Positions 16,743-25,974 of a stretch of DNA of 64,000 nucleotides are shown piece by piece. The DNA is from Veillonella absiana (GTDB taxonomy: Bacteria > Bacillota > Negativicutes > Veillonellales > Veillonellaceae): NCBI RefSeq assembly GCF_032970905.1, contig NZ_JAWJZA010000007.1; one strand, 5' to 3'. Position numbers and translations under genes: made by a program. The number at the start of each line of letters is the position of its first letter. Within the stretch, counting starts at the first letter, position 1. Below the pieces are notes generated by a model, which did not search any database, had not been told where the DNA came from, and saw only the letters and a program-made list of their open reading frames with translations.

Positions 16743-18269
16743 ATGAGCGAAGAAACAAAAGTGCAACAAGTACAAGAAGATTTAAATGATCAAATGCTAG
16801 TGCGTCGCGATAAATTAGCTGAATATGAAGCAGACGGCGTTTATCCATTTGGACAACGTTTTGTTGTTAATGCACATGCAAAAGATATTAAAGATGACTT
16901 CTTGAACTTTGAAGATCAACCAGTCGTATTAGCAGGTCGTTTGATGACAATCCGTTCTCACGGTAAAACTGCATTTGCTAATATCCGTGATTTATCTGGT
17001 GATATTCAAGTATATTTCCGTAAAGACGTATTGGGCGAAGATGAATATAAACATGTTAAAATGCTTGATATGGGCGATATCGTAGGCGTGGAAGGTCATG
17101 TGTTCAAAACACACATGGGCGAAATCACTGTGAAAGTATCCAAATTGACATTATTGTCTAAATCTTTACGTCCATTACCTGAAAAATGGCATGGTTTGAA
17201 AGATACTGAGCTTCGTTACCGGCAACGTTATGTAGATTTGATTGTAAATCCAGAAGTTCGTGATACATTCGTAAAACGTACACAAATCGTTGCGAAAGTA
17301 CGCGAATACTTGAATAGCCAAAAATTCATGGAAGTGGAAACCCCTATGATGCATGCTATCCCTGGTGGTGCTGCAGCTCGTCCTTTCATTACACATCATA
17401 ATGCATTGGATATCGATATCTACATGCGTATTTCCCCAGAATTATATCTAAAACGCCTTATCGTTGGTGGTTTAGAACGCGTATATGAAATCAACCGTTC
17501 CTTCCGTAATGAAGGTATTGATAATCGTCATAACCCTGAGTTTACCATGATGGAATCTTACCAAGCATATGGTAATTATGAAGATGCTATTCGTTTGACT
17601 GAAAATATCGTGGCGTACTGTGCACAAGAAGTGTTGGGCACTACAAAAATCACGTACCAAGGTACTGAAATTGATTTGACTCCACCATGGAACCGCATTA
17701 CTATGTCCGAAGGCATCAAAAAATACACTGGCGAAGATTTTGATGCAGTAGAAACATTGGAAGAAGCTCGTGCTATTGCAGATCGTTTGAACGTAGAGTA
17801 TGGCCCTAACGATGGTATTGGTAAAATTCAAAACTTGTGCTTCGAAGATTATGTAGAAGAAAACTTAATTGAACCAACATTTGTATATGGTCATCCAAAA
17901 GAAATTTCCCCATTGGCGAAATTGAACCGTGAAAAACCATTAACAACTGAACGTTTCGAAGCATTCATTTATGGCCGTGAATTGGCCAATGGCTTCTCCG
18001 AGTTAAATGACCCAATCGATCAAAAAGAACGTTTTGAAGCACAATTGAAAGAACGTGAAGCCGGCGATGACGAAGCGCATCGTATGGATAACGATTATGT
18101 AACAGCATTGGAATATGGTTTACCACCAACTGCTGGTCTTGGTATCGGTATCGATCGTCTTGTTATGTTCTTAACAGATTCCGCATCCATTCGTGATGTA
18201 TTGTTGTTCCCATTGATGAAACCAGAAGTGGCAGCTCCAGTGCAAGAAGAAACAACTGAAGAAGAGTAA
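16743..18269 (+). CDS. lysS: lysine-tRNA ligase, class II
   Basis: Charges tRNA-Lys. The N-terminal OB-fold anticodon domain (VVLAGRLMTIRSHGKTAFAN) is followed by the class II core: motif 2 FRNEGIDNRHNPEFTMME and motif 3 GLGIGIDRLVMFLTDSASIR. 508 residues from ATG 16743, which has AGGAG eight bases before it; ATG 16737 is only two bases from that site. The acidic tail (QEETTEEE) is non-conserved. A terminator follows directly. No T-box motif is visible upstream. Confidence 0.96.
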   Translation: MSEETKVQQVQEDLNDQMLVRRDKLAEYEADGVYPFGQRFVVNAHAKDIKDDFLNFEDQPVVLAGRLMTIRSHGKTAFANIRDLSGDIQVYFRKDVLGEDEYKHVKMLDMGDIVGVEGHVFKTHMGEITVKVSKLTLLSKSLRPLPEKWHGLKDTELRYRQRYVDLIVNPEVRDTFVKRTQIVAKVREYLNSQKFMEVETPMMHAIPGGAAARPFITHHNALDIDIYMRISPELYLKRLIVGGLERVYEINRSFRNEGIDNRHNPEFTMMESYQAYGNYEDAIRLTENIVAYCAQEVLGTTKITYQGTEIDLTPPWNRITMSEGIKKYTGEDFDAVETLEEARAIADRLNVEYGPNDGIGKIQNLCFEDYVEENLIEPTFVYGHPKEISPLAKLNREKPLTTERFEAFIYGRELANGFSELNDPIDQKERFEAQLKEREAGDDEAHRMDNDYVTALEYGLPPTAGLGIGIDRLVMFLTDSASIRDVLLFPLMKPEVAAPVQEETTEEE

Positions 18270-18279
18270 GAATTTACTA

Positions 18280-18322
18280 AGTGTAGCTTGTATGAAAACG
18301 CATATAAGCTACACTTTTTTTG
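18280..18322 (+). terminator. intrinsic terminator after lysS
   Basis: AGTGTAGCTTGTAT (18280-18293) pairs with ATATAAGCTACACT (18302-18315), one mismatch, then TTTTTT. Ends the greA-lysS unit. Confidence 0.9.
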
Positions 18323-18399
18323 TGTCTTATGGTAAACTTAAATGTATTGATACTGAAAAGAGCCCAATGGGGCATAATGAAAAAAAGAGGTTATTGATT

Positions 18400-19686
18400 A
18401 TGTTAGACATGAAATTTGTCCGTGAGAATATTGAAGCGGTACAAGCAAATCTTGATAATCGCCATACAAAAGGTGATTTAGACACATTTGTAAAACTCTA
18501 TGATGAACGTAAGGAAATTATTCTTGAAGTAGAAGAATTAAAAGCATTACGTAATAAAGTAACAGAAGAAATTAGCCAATTAAAACGCAATAAAGAAAAT
18601 GCAGACGATAAAATCGCAGAAATGAAAAAAGTAGGCGACAAGATTTATGAATTAGATCGTCGTGCTCGTGAAGTTGAAGAAGGCCTTCGCAATGTAGCAT
18701 TGATGTTGCCAAATATGGTGGATGCATCCGTGCCAGTAGGTGCTGACGAAGAGGATAATCCTGAAAACCGTAAATGGGGTGAACCTCGTCAATTCGATTT
18801 CCCTATCCAAGCACATTGGGATCTTGGTGAAAGTTTAGACATTCTTGATTTTGAACGTGCTGGTAAATTGAGCGGTGCTCGTTTTACTATCTACAAAGGC
18901 ATGGGCGCTCGTTTAGAACGTGCATTGATTAACTTCATGCTTGACCTTCATGTAGATAAACATGGTTACACTGAAATGATGACACCATACATGGTTACAG
19001 GTGAAACATTGACAGCGACTGGTCAATTGCCTAAATTTGCAGAAGATATGTACCAAGTAACCGGTGATGATGCAGATTACTATTTGATTCCAACAGCAGA
19101 AGTTACATTGACCAACTACTATCGTGATGAAATCTTATCTGAAGAAGATTTGCCAAAATATTTTACAGCTCACACTGCATGTTTCCGTGCAGAAGCTGGC
19201 TCTGCAGGTCGTGATACTCGTGGTCTTATTCGTCAACATCAATTTAACAAAGTTGAAATGGTAAAATTGGCGAAACCAGAAGATTCTTTCAAAGAATTGG
19301 AAGCATTAACAGATAATGCAGAAGAAGTATTGCGTTTGTTGGAATTGCCACATCGCGTAATTACATTATGCACTGGTGATATCGGATTTGGGTCCGCTAA
19401 AACATACGATGTTGAAGTATGGATGCCAGCACAAGATAAATATAGAGAAATTTCCTCTTGCTCCAATATGACTAATTTCCAAGCTCGTCGTGGTAATCTC
19501 AAATTCCGTCGTGGACCAAAAGGTAAACCTGAATTCGTTCATACATTAAATGGATCCGGTTTAGCTGTAGGGCGTACAGTAGCGGCTATTTTGGAAAATA
19601 ACCAACAAGCCGATGGTTCGGTTCGTATTCCACAAGTTCTTGTGCCATATATGGGCGGTGCAGAAGTTATTAAACCTGCTAAATAA
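18400..19686 (+). CDS. serS: serine-tRNA ligase
   Basis: Charges tRNA-Ser (and tRNA-Sec where present). N-terminal long coiled-coil arm (about residues 28-105, KLYDERKEIILEVEELKALR) that grips the variable arm of tRNA-Ser; class II core with motif 2 FRAEAGSAGRDTRGLIRQHQ and motif 3 GSGLAVGRTVAAILEN. 428 residues from ATG 18400, with AGAGG nine bases before. The frame is open upstream to 18292, but that part encodes the lysS terminator and is not coding. Transaldolase follows after nine bases. Confidence 0.96.
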   Translation: MLDMKFVRENIEAVQANLDNRHTKGDLDTFVKLYDERKEIILEVEELKALRNKVTEEISQLKRNKENADDKIAEMKKVGDKIYELDRRAREVEEGLRNVALMLPNMVDASVPVGADEEDNPENRKWGEPRQFDFPIQAHWDLGESLDILDFERAGKLSGARFTIYKGMGARLERALINFMLDLHVDKHGYTEMMTPYMVTGETLTATGQLPKFAEDMYQVTGDDADYYLIPTAEVTLTNYYRDEILSEEDLPKYFTAHTACFRAEAGSAGRDTRGLIRQHQFNKVEMVKLAKPEDSFKELEALTDNAEEVLRLLELPHRVITLCTGDIGFGSAKTYDVEVWMPAQDKYREISSCSNMTNFQARRGNLKFRRGPKGKPEFVHTLNGSGLAVGRTVAAILENNQQADGSVRIPQVLVPYMGGAEVIKPAK

Positions 19687-19695
19687 GGAGATACT

Positions 19696-20340
19696 ATGAA
19701 ATTTTTTATCGATACTGCAGAATTTGAAGAAATTAAAGCGGCCTATAAATTAGGTTTCGTCGATGGCGTTACAACAAATCCGTCCTTGATCGTTAAATCT
19801 AAACGTAATTTACAAGAAGTTATCAAGGAAATTGCTGCTCTTGTAGAAGGTCCAGTAAGTGCAGAAGTTATTGCTACAGAAGCACCTGATATGGTCAAAG
19901 AAGCGCATGAACTTGTAAAGCTTGGCGACAATGTTGTTATCAAAGTACCAATGACTCCAGAAGGTTTAAAAGCCGTTGCTATTCTTTCCAAAGAAGGCAT
20001 TAAAACAAACGTGACATTGATTTTCTCCGCGAACCAAGCATTGTTAGCAGCTCGTGCAGGTGCCACATATGTAAGTCCATTCGTTGGTCGTATTGATGAT
20101 ATTAGCATGGATGGTATTACTCTTATCGAAGATGTCGCTGAAATTTTCATGGTTCATAATATCGAAACAGAAATTATCGCAGCTAGCGTACGTACACCAA
20201 TTCACATTACACAATGTGCAAAGGCTGGTGCGCACATCGCTACTGTACCATATAAAGTATTATTACAAGCTATGAAACATCCGTTGACAGATGCTGGTTT
20301 GGCACGTTTCCTAGAAGACTGGAAACAAGCTAATCAATAA
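19696..20340 (+). CDS. tal: transaldolase / fructose-6-phosphate aldolase, short type
   Basis: A 214-residue TIM-barrel of the TalC/FSA subfamily. MKFFIDTAEFEEIK, VDGVTTNPSLIVK, the Schiff-base lysine strand VVIKVPMTPEGLKA, NVTLIFSANQALLAARAGA, SPFVGRIDD and IIAASVRTP are all typical. By family it moves dihydroxyacetone units between sugar phosphates in the non-oxidative pentose phosphate pathway; members differ in transaldolase versus aldolase activity and the sequence alone does not settle which. AAGGAG precedes the ATG. It lies between serS and glpX. Confidence 0.93.
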   Translation: MKFFIDTAEFEEIKAAYKLGFVDGVTTNPSLIVKSKRNLQEVIKEIAALVEGPVSAEVIATEAPDMVKEAHELVKLGDNVVIKVPMTPEGLKAVAILSKEGIKTNVTLIFSANQALLAARAGATYVSPFVGRIDDISMDGITLIEDVAEIFMVHNIETEIIAASVRTPIHITQCAKAGAHIATVPYKVLLQAMKHPLTDAGLARFLEDWKQANQ

Positions 20341-20383
20341 AACTACTAAAAACACAGTAACCTAACAACAATAGCTAGGCTAT

Positions 20384-20425
20384 AAGAGCGGTACTAATCT
20401 ACATGATTAGACCGTGCTCTTGTGT
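20384..20425 (+). terminator. probable terminator after tal
   Basis: AAGAGCGGTACTAATC pairs with GATTAGACCGTGCTCTT (20405-20421), with small mismatches; only a short T-poor tail (GTGTAATG) follows, so efficiency is doubtful. Confidence 0.5.
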
Positions 20426-20472
20426 AATGTAATAGGTAGATAGATCTACCACTCATTTAAGGAGGCCCTATT

Positions 20473-21435
20473 ATGGATCGTACATTATCTTTGGAATTTG
20501 CTCGTGTCGTTGAAGCGGCAGCTCTTCGCAGTGGTCGTTTACTTGGTCGTGGTCAAAAAGACGCAGCTGACGGTTTAGCCGTAGATGCTATGCGTCAAGC
20601 GTTTGATTCCGTAAATATCTCTGGTACAGTAGTTATCGGCGAAGGCGAAATCGACGAAGCACCTATGCTTTACATTGGTGAACATGTTGGTGCCGGCGGT
20701 CCAGAAGTAGATATCGCTGTAGATCCTATTGAAGGTACAAACCTAATTGCTAAAGGTCAAAATGGTGCTATTGCAGTTATGGCCATTGCTGAAAAAGGCG
20801 GTTTGTTACATGCGCCAGATATGTACATGCAAAAATTGTGTGTAGGCCCTCGTGGTGCTGGTGCTATCGACTTGAATCTATCCTTAACTGAAAACTTGAA
20901 AAATATCGCTAAAAAAATGGAACGCGACGTAGAGGACTTAACAATCGTTATGCTTGATCGTGAACGCCATGCTGGCCTTATGAAAGAAGCGCGTGATCTT
21001 GGTTGCCGTATTCGCCTCATCACTGACGGTGACGTTAACCCAGCTATGGAATGTTGTATCGAAGGTTCCGGCGTACACGTTGTTGTAGGTACTGGTGGTG
21101 CCCCTGAAGGCGTATTGGCAGCAGCGGCATTAAAATGTGCTGGTGGCGATATGCAAGCTCGTTTATTGCCTGAAACAGAAGCAGAAATTCAACGTTGCCA
21201 TGATATGGGCATCAAAGATACAAATGCGATTTTGACATTAGATGATCTTGTTAAGAGTGATGATGTTATCTTTGCAGCAACAGCGATTACACAGGGGAAT
21301 TTGTTGAATGGTATTAGCTACTTCCCAGGTGGCGCACGTACACATACCATTGTGATGCGTGCTAAAACAGGTACAGTTCGTTTCCTTGATACAATTCATA
21401 TGGATAATAAACTAAAAACTTTAAAGGCTAAATAA
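20473..21435 (+). CDS. glpX: class II fructose-1,6-bisphosphatase
   Basis: Hydrolyses fructose-1,6-bisphosphate to fructose-6-phosphate, the committed gluconeogenic step; important for an organism that lives on lactate and other short acids. GlpX hallmarks are RLLGRGQKDAADGLAVDAMR, VVIGEGEIDEAPMLYIGE, the metal site DPIEGTNLIAKGQNGAIAV, RHAGLMKEAR and GTGGAPEGVLAAAALKC. 320 residues is normal. AAGGAGG lies close to the ATG. It has a clear terminator behind it. Confidence 0.95.
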   Translation: MDRTLSLEFARVVEAAALRSGRLLGRGQKDAADGLAVDAMRQAFDSVNISGTVVIGEGEIDEAPMLYIGEHVGAGGPEVDIAVDPIEGTNLIAKGQNGAIAVMAIAEKGGLLHAPDMYMQKLCVGPRGAGAIDLNLSLTENLKNIAKKMERDVEDLTIVMLDRERHAGLMKEARDLGCRIRLITDGDVNPAMECCIEGSGVHVVVGTGGAPEGVLAAAALKCAGGDMQARLLPETEAEIQRCHDMGIKDTNAILTLDDLVKSDDVIFAATAITQGNLLNGISYFPGGARTHTIVMRAKTGTVRFLDTIHMDNKLKTLKAK

Positions 21436-21511
21436 ATTGTAGGTTGAATGATTTAAATACGTCTTCCATAACACTTAATGAGCAATGATATATTTTGTGA
21501 TTGCTCCTGTG

Positions 21512-21548
21512 ATAGGGCCGAGATCCTCTCGATTCTCGGCCCTATTTC
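21512..21548 (+). terminator. intrinsic terminator after glpX
   Basis: ATAGGGCCGAGA (21512-21523) pairs perfectly with TCTCGGCCCTAT (21534-21545), then TTTCTGTGTTT. A strong 12-bp GC-rich stem with a moderate T tail. Confidence 0.85.
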
Positions 21549-21570
21549 TGTGTTTCCTACTATATGTTGT

Positions 21571-21641
21571 GTAAAAGCTGGAGAAATTGGGATTATATGC
21601 TGGGCTTTTACTTGCTGAACAATATGTAAACATAGTATACT
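21571..21641 (+). promoter_or_regulatory. possible murA promoter region with an inverted repeat
   Basis: In the 330-base gap before murA, TTGCTG (21612-21617) and TATACT (21636-21641) are 18 bases apart and could be the promoter, leaving a leader of about 120 nt. Just upstream, GTAAAAGC (21571-21578) and GCTTTTAC (21604-21611) form 8-bp inverted arms ending at the -35 box. No other feature is seen in this gap apart from the glpX terminator. Confidence 0.4.
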
Positions 21642-21765
21642 AAATAGAAGGCTTTTTATATTATTCGATATAAATTTATATACAACAAACTAAAATAGAT
21701 AGTTAAACTGACACTATAATCGCTCGTTTGGTGTTAGGTATGAAAAATGACTAGGAGGAATTCTT

Positions 21766-23028
21766 TTGGAAAAGCTAATTATACAAGGGGGCAATCGCCT
21801 AAAAGGTCGTGTTCGCGTAAGTAGTGCAAAAAATGCTGTACTACCTATCATTGCGGCCACTATGTTGGGTACTACCCCAAGTACATTGCTTGAAATTCCA
21901 AACTTGGAAGATGTAGGGACAATTTGTAAGGTTATCGAATCCTTGGGGGTGAAGGTAACTTTCAAAAAAGAAAAAGATGAAATCATTTTTGATGCATCGG
22001 AATTAACTGCTATTGAGGCACCAGAAGATTTAGTACGTCGTATGCGTGCATCCTTCTTGGTTATGGGACCATTGTTGGCTCGTAAAGGGGAGGCAAAAAT
22101 ATCCCTGCCTGGCGGTTGCGCTATTGGCGCTCGTCCTATCGATTTGCATTTGAAGGCATTTGAAGCACTAGGTGCAAAAATTGAAATTACAGAAGATTAT
22201 GTACATGCTACTACACCAAATGGTTTGCAAGGTAGTCAAATTTACCTCGATTTTCCAAGCGTAGGTGCTACTGAAAATGTAATGATGGCTGCTTGTATGG
22301 CAGAAGGTAAAACCATCATTGAAAATGTTGCAGAAGAACCAGAAATCGTTGATTTGGCGACATATCTTAACAGTATGGGTGCTAATATTCGTGGTGCTGG
22401 TACAAATGTCATTCGTATCGAAGGCGTGAAGGAATTGAAAGGCGCTGTTCATACAGTGATTCCTGATCGTATTGAAGCTGGTACGTATCTAATTGCTGCG
22501 GCTATGGCTGGCGGTGACGTGTATGTAGAAAATGCATTGTCTGAACATTTAAAACCAGTGGTAGCAAAGCTAAAAGAAGCTGGTGTAACCGTAGAAGAAG
22601 ACATTGATGGTATTCGTGTTGTCAGCGATGGTAAACTAAAGGCGGTGGATATTAAAACATTGCCGTATCCTGGGTTCCCAACAGATATGCAAGCGCAATT
22701 TATGGCATTGACTACGATTGCTCATGGTACAAGTACTGTTACGGAAACTGTTTTTGAAAACCGTTTTATGCATGTTGCGGAACTACGTAAAATGGGTGCC
22801 CATATCGATATAGATAATCGCAAAGCGATTGTAGAAGGTGTGAATGGCTTACATGGTGCAGAAGTAAATGCTACAGACCTTCGTGCAGGTGCGGCCCTTG
22901 TTTGTGGCGCATTATCTGCTGAAGGAGAGACGAAAGTAGGACGTTTACATCATATTGATCGTGGGTATGATGATTTTGTAGGTAAATTACAAAGGTTAGG
23001 TGCGAACATTGTTCGGATTGACGAATAA
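21766..23028 (+). CDS. murA: UDP-N-acetylglucosamine 1-carboxyvinyltransferase
   Basis: Transfers enolpyruvate from PEP to UDP-GlcNAc, the first committed step of peptidoglycan synthesis and the target of fosfomycin. 420 residues; KNAVLPI at 22-28 contains the conserved Lys-Asn, and the catalytic cysteine sits in LPGGCAIGARPIDLH (Cys118), so the enzyme should be fosfomycin-sensitive at that position. Start is TTG 21766, with AGGAGG eight bases upstream. The 3' end overlaps the MreB-like gene by 29 bases, coupling wall-precursor synthesis to cell-shape control. Confidence 0.95.
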   Translation: MEKLIIQGGNRLKGRVRVSSAKNAVLPIIAATMLGTTPSTLLEIPNLEDVGTICKVIESLGVKVTFKKEKDEIIFDASELTAIEAPEDLVRRMRASFLVMGPLLARKGEAKISLPGGCAIGARPIDLHLKAFEALGAKIEITEDYVHATTPNGLQGSQIYLDFPSVGATENVMMAACMAEGKTIIENVAEEPEIVDLATYLNSMGANIRGAGTNVIRIEGVKELKGAVHTVIPDRIEAGTYLIAAAMAGGDVYVENALSEHLKPVVAKLKEAGVTVEEDIDGIRVVSDGKLKAVDIKTLPYPGFPTDMQAQFMALTTIAHGTSTVTETVFENRFMHVAELRKMGAHIDIDNRKAIVEGVNGLHGAEVNATDLRAGAALVCGALSAEGETKVGRLHHIDRGYDDFVGKLQRLGANIVRIDE

Positions 23029-24223
23029 GAAGCGTGTAGCAAAATCTGTTGGTGGGGATGATAAGTCTGCAGTTCAATCAGATGAGTCGGTTCAAGCGAA
23101 ACGTAAGCTTAGACGAAGACCGACAACGATTGCCAAGACAACACCTACCATGACAATGAAACGCAATAAATCTGATACAGAGAAGTCAGCATCATTTCTA
23201 AGTAAGTTGCAAGGTGGCTTTGCCTATGATATTGGTATCGACTTGGGCACTGCCAATGTGCTGATCTATGTTAAAGGGAAAGGTCTCGTTCTTGATGAAC
23301 CTGCGTATGTAGCGAAGGATGTTAAAACAGGAGATATTCTTGCTGTAGGTCAAGAGGCACGTCTTATGTTAGGGCGTACACCGGAAGGGGTGGAGGTAAT
23401 TCGTCCATTACAGGCAGGTGTAATTGCTGATTATGACACGACGGAATTTATGCTTCGCTATTTTATCCGTTCTGTAGTTCCTGCATCGAGTTTGATGAAG
23501 ACTCGCATCATTGTATGTGTGCCATCAGGTAGTACACCGGTAGAGAAGCGTGCTGTATTAGAGGCATTGCTCCGTACCGGCGCTAAGAAGACGGTGCTCA
23601 TTGAAGAACCACTAGCTGCAGCTATGGGCACAAATCTTGATGAAGCTACACAAGTGGGGGCTATGGTTCTCGATATTGGTGGGGGAACCACAGATATTGC
23701 AGTGTTATGTGACTCTGGTGTAGTGGTGAGCGAATCCTTGCGTATTGGTGGGGATGTATTTAATGAATCTATTGTTCGCTATATTAAACGAAAACGAAAA
23801 CTTGTTATCGGTATTTCTACAGCGGAAGAAATAAAAATGGCTATCGGTACTGTAGATCGTCGTGCTAAGGAGACCTCTATCGAGGTGCGTGGGCGCGATA
23901 CAGCTACAGGCTTGCCTAAGATGATTGAGGTTAGCTCTCTAGAGGTGCAACGAGCCTTAGAAGCTCAAATGATGACGATTTTAGAAGGTATCAAAGATAT
24001 TTTAGAGAAAACGCCACCAGAATTAGTGGCTGCTATTGCAGATCATGGGATTATTTTGACTGGTGGGGGCTCTCTCATCGATGGATTTGATCGTGTTGTG
24101 TCCCGATCTATTGGGATTGCAGCGTATCTCGTAGATGATCCACGATATGCAGTTATTAGAGGTGTAGCGAAGGCCTTGAATGAGATGTCTGCCTTGAAAG
24201 ATACTCTAGAAGGATTACAATAA
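23000..24223 (+). CDS. mreB: MreB/Mbl-family rod-shape actin homologue with N-terminal extension
   Basis: Actin-fold cytoskeletal ATPase that directs wall synthesis. Core motifs: DIGIDLGTANVLIYVKGKG, VCVPSGSTPVEKRAVLEAL, the phosphate-2 loop VLDIGGGTTDIAVL, EEIKMAIG, and the adenosine loop IILTGGGSLIDGFD. In most MreB proteins the GIDLGTAN motif is about ten residues from the start; here it begins near residue 79, after a basic Lys/Arg/Thr-rich segment. GTG 23000 has AAAGG five bases before it, inside murA. TTG 23009 or ATG 23151 are alternatives, but the latter has no ribosome site. Could equally be called Mbl. Confidence 0.9.
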   Translation: MRTLFGLTNKKRVAKSVGGDDKSAVQSDESVQAKRKLRRRPTTIAKTTPTMTMKRNKSDTEKSASFLSKLQGGFAYDIGIDLGTANVLIYVKGKGLVLDEPAYVAKDVKTGDILAVGQEARLMLGRTPEGVEVIRPLQAGVIADYDTTEFMLRYFIRSVVPASSLMKTRIIVCVPSGSTPVEKRAVLEALLRTGAKKTVLIEEPLAAAMGTNLDEATQVGAMVLDIGGGTTDIAVLCDSGVVVSESLRIGGDVFNESIVRYIKRKRKLVIGISTAEEIKMAIGTVDRRAKETSIEVRGRDTATGLPKMIEVSSLEVQRALEAQMMTILEGIKDILEKTPPELVAAIADHGIILTGGGSLIDGFDRVVSRSIGIAAYLVDDPRYAVIRGVAKALNEMSALKDTLEGLQ

Positions 24224-24236
24224 ATTATAGTAATCG

Positions 24237-24261
24237 GTATCCAATTACTATAATTGGATAC
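24237..24261. repeat. perfect 11-bp inverted repeat after mreB
   Basis: GTATCCAATTA, a 3-base loop CTA, then TAATTGGATAC. The stem is perfect but has no T-run on either side, so it may be an RNA-processing or stability hairpin, or an operator, rather than a terminator. Confidence 0.6.
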
Positions 24262-24308
24262 AAGCTAGTTGCACTTCTTAGTCATGTGTTTGTATGAAAA
24301 AATGATAT

Positions 24309-24378
24309 ATGAGCGGCACTATATGTTCTTCTTGTCCTTGAAATAAGCAAGAAAATGTATGGACCGCTCATTTTTCTT
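24309..24378 (+). terminator. long-loop terminator after murA-mreB
   Basis: ATGAGCGG (24309-24316) pairs with CCGCTCAT (24364-24371) and is followed by TTTTTCTTT. The 47-base loop holds partial internal pairing (CTTG with CAAG). Confidence 0.7.
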
Positions 24379-24389
24379 TCATCACCTTG

Positions 24390-24398
24390 TGATACAAT
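24390..24398 (+). promoter_or_regulatory. extended -10 promoter of the exported-protein genes
   Basis: TG at 24390-24391, one base, TACAAT at 24393-24398. No good -35. It would give a leader of about 120 nt before the AMIN-domain gene; the rest of this roughly 300-base gap holds the two hairpins after mreB. Confidence 0.45.
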
Positions 24399-24525
24399 AT
24401 AAAGACAAATAAATATATTCTATGCGTGTTATTGATTTTTCACTAGAAGATTACGGTATGTTTATGGGCCACACTGATGACTGTCGATAATGCTGCATAT
24501 TACAATTTTAATAGAAAGGGACGGT

Positions 24526-25875
24526 ATGACTATGAAAAAAAGTATGTTAGTCGCCACACTGGCACTAGCGTTGTCAAGTTTTGCCTCCTTAAACGCCCTT
24601 GCAGGCGATTTAACGGGTATTCGCGTATCCAATTCCGATGGATACAGTCGTGTAGTTATGGACTTAACTAGTGAAGCAAAAAACTATACAACGAATTATA
24701 ATAAAGAAACACATGTGCTTACATTCCTACTCAAGGACACTACGAATAAAATGGCTAAGCCCATCGAACAAAATACAACAAAAACAGGTGTCCTCACAGG
24801 TGTTGGATTACAGTCTAAGGATTCACAGTTACAATTGAATTTGAATGCAAACCAAGACGTGAACTATAATGCATTTGTGTTAAAAAATCCCAATCGTTTG
24901 GTAGTGGATTTATTCTCCAATTATGCACAAAAAACGACAAAATCTATTAGCCCGAATATCAATCTCGTGAGATGGAATACAAATATGAAAGAGGGGATGG
25001 TAAAAGCCGTAGCCATTACAGCTGATGCTACAGTACCGTTCAAGGTAGGTGTAGATGCTAATGGTAAAACATTGGGGCAAATCAGTCAGTCATATAAGGT
25101 GGCTGTAGGTGCTAAAGGTAAAGGGATTTCCTTCGGAGACAGATCAATTGCTCCAGGTACAACTATCACATCGGCGAAACAATTAGAGGGCGTGGCATCT
25201 TTACGATATAACCCACAACGGGGATATTCTATCGTGGATAAAGTGCCACGCGTCGAAGGGCAGACTCAAAAAGCTACGTTAGCTGTAACGAGTGTAGACG
25301 CACCACGGGTGGCTAACTCTTTAATCTTGTACACACCGTCTTATGGTAAAAATACAGGTACTAATAACTATGGCTATGAGTTGACATTAAAGAGCAATAA
25401 GGTCACATCTACTGGTGTGGGTAATTCATCCATCCCGTCAGATGGATTTGTATTGTCGGGTCATGGCACAGCTAGCACTACGTTGAAAGCGATTAAGGTA
25501 GGTGATACTTTAACGTTGAAGACCACAGACGAATTGGCTCAAGTTAGTGCAGATGGAATGACAATCCTTCAAGGTGGTAGTATAGTTTTAGAAGATGGCA
25601 GAGCCGTAGGTAAATCGAATGATGGCAACAAGGCTCGTACTTTTGTAGGAACTACTAAGGGGCGAGGGCTCGTGATTTTGACGATAGATAAACAAGAACC
25701 TCAATCTGTGGGGGTAACATCTGCAGAGGGGGCTAAATTATTAGCTGATCTAGGTGCCGTAGAGGGCCTAGAATTGACGAATCAAGGTGATGTAGATATA
25801 GCAGTCAATAAAGAAATGGTGAACCAATCGGGTGCTGCACCTACATTGTATGAACAAATCTTATTGTTGAAATAA
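24526..25875 (+). CDS. exported AMIN-domain / phosphodiester-glycosidase-like protein
   Basis: 449 residues. A signal peptide (MTMKKSMLVATLALALSSFA to about residue 26, cut after NALA) is followed by an AMIN-like domain (GDLTGIRVSNSDGYSRVVMD ... PNRLVVDLFS), which in other proteins binds peptidoglycan. The second half matches the NAGPA/DUF2233 phosphodiester glycosidase fold: LILYTPSYG, NNYGYELTL, IPSDGFVLSGHG, ARTFVGTTKGRGLVILTID, AEGAKLLADLGAVEGLEL. The usual DGGGS motif after the last strand is replaced by TNQGDVDIAV, so catalysis is doubtful. ATG 24526 has AAAGGG five bases before it. Confidence 0.75.
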   Translation: MTMKKSMLVATLALALSSFASLNALAGDLTGIRVSNSDGYSRVVMDLTSEAKNYTTNYNKETHVLTFLLKDTTNKMAKPIEQNTTKTGVLTGVGLQSKDSQLQLNLNANQDVNYNAFVLKNPNRLVVDLFSNYAQKTTKSISPNINLVRWNTNMKEGMVKAVAITADATVPFKVGVDANGKTLGQISQSYKVAVGAKGKGISFGDRSIAPGTTITSAKQLEGVASLRYNPQRGYSIVDKVPRVEGQTQKATLAVTSVDAPRVANSLILYTPSYGKNTGTNNYGYELTLKSNKVTSTGVGNSSIPSDGFVLSGHGTASTTLKAIKVGDTLTLKTTDELAQVSADGMTILQGGSIVLEDGRAVGKSNDGNKARTFVGTTKGRGLVILTIDKQEPQSVGVTSAEGAKLLADLGAVEGLELTNQGDVDIAVNKEMVNQSGAAPTLYEQILLLK

Positions 25876-25906
25876 GTATTTTACATTGTATACTATGTAA
25901 TTGCCT

Positions 25907-25935
25907 TTGAATATAATTGATAAATACTGTATAAT
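25907..25935 (+). promoter_or_regulatory. promoter of the small exported protein and S55 genes
   Basis: TTGAAT (25907-25912), 17 bases, TATAAT (25930-25935), about 40 bases before the next start codon. Confidence 0.7.
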
Positions 25936-25974
25936 AGTACTATTACAAAAATAAATTTAAGGAGGGAGATCGTT

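Noticed and set aside
18270..18399. T-box riboswitch before serS
   Set aside because: The interval holds only the lysS terminator and a short leader; no T-box sequence or specifier-loop layout is visible.
18292..18399. N-terminal extension of serS
   Set aside because: It would translate the lysS terminator; ATG 18400 has a proper ribosome site and gives the normal SerS length.
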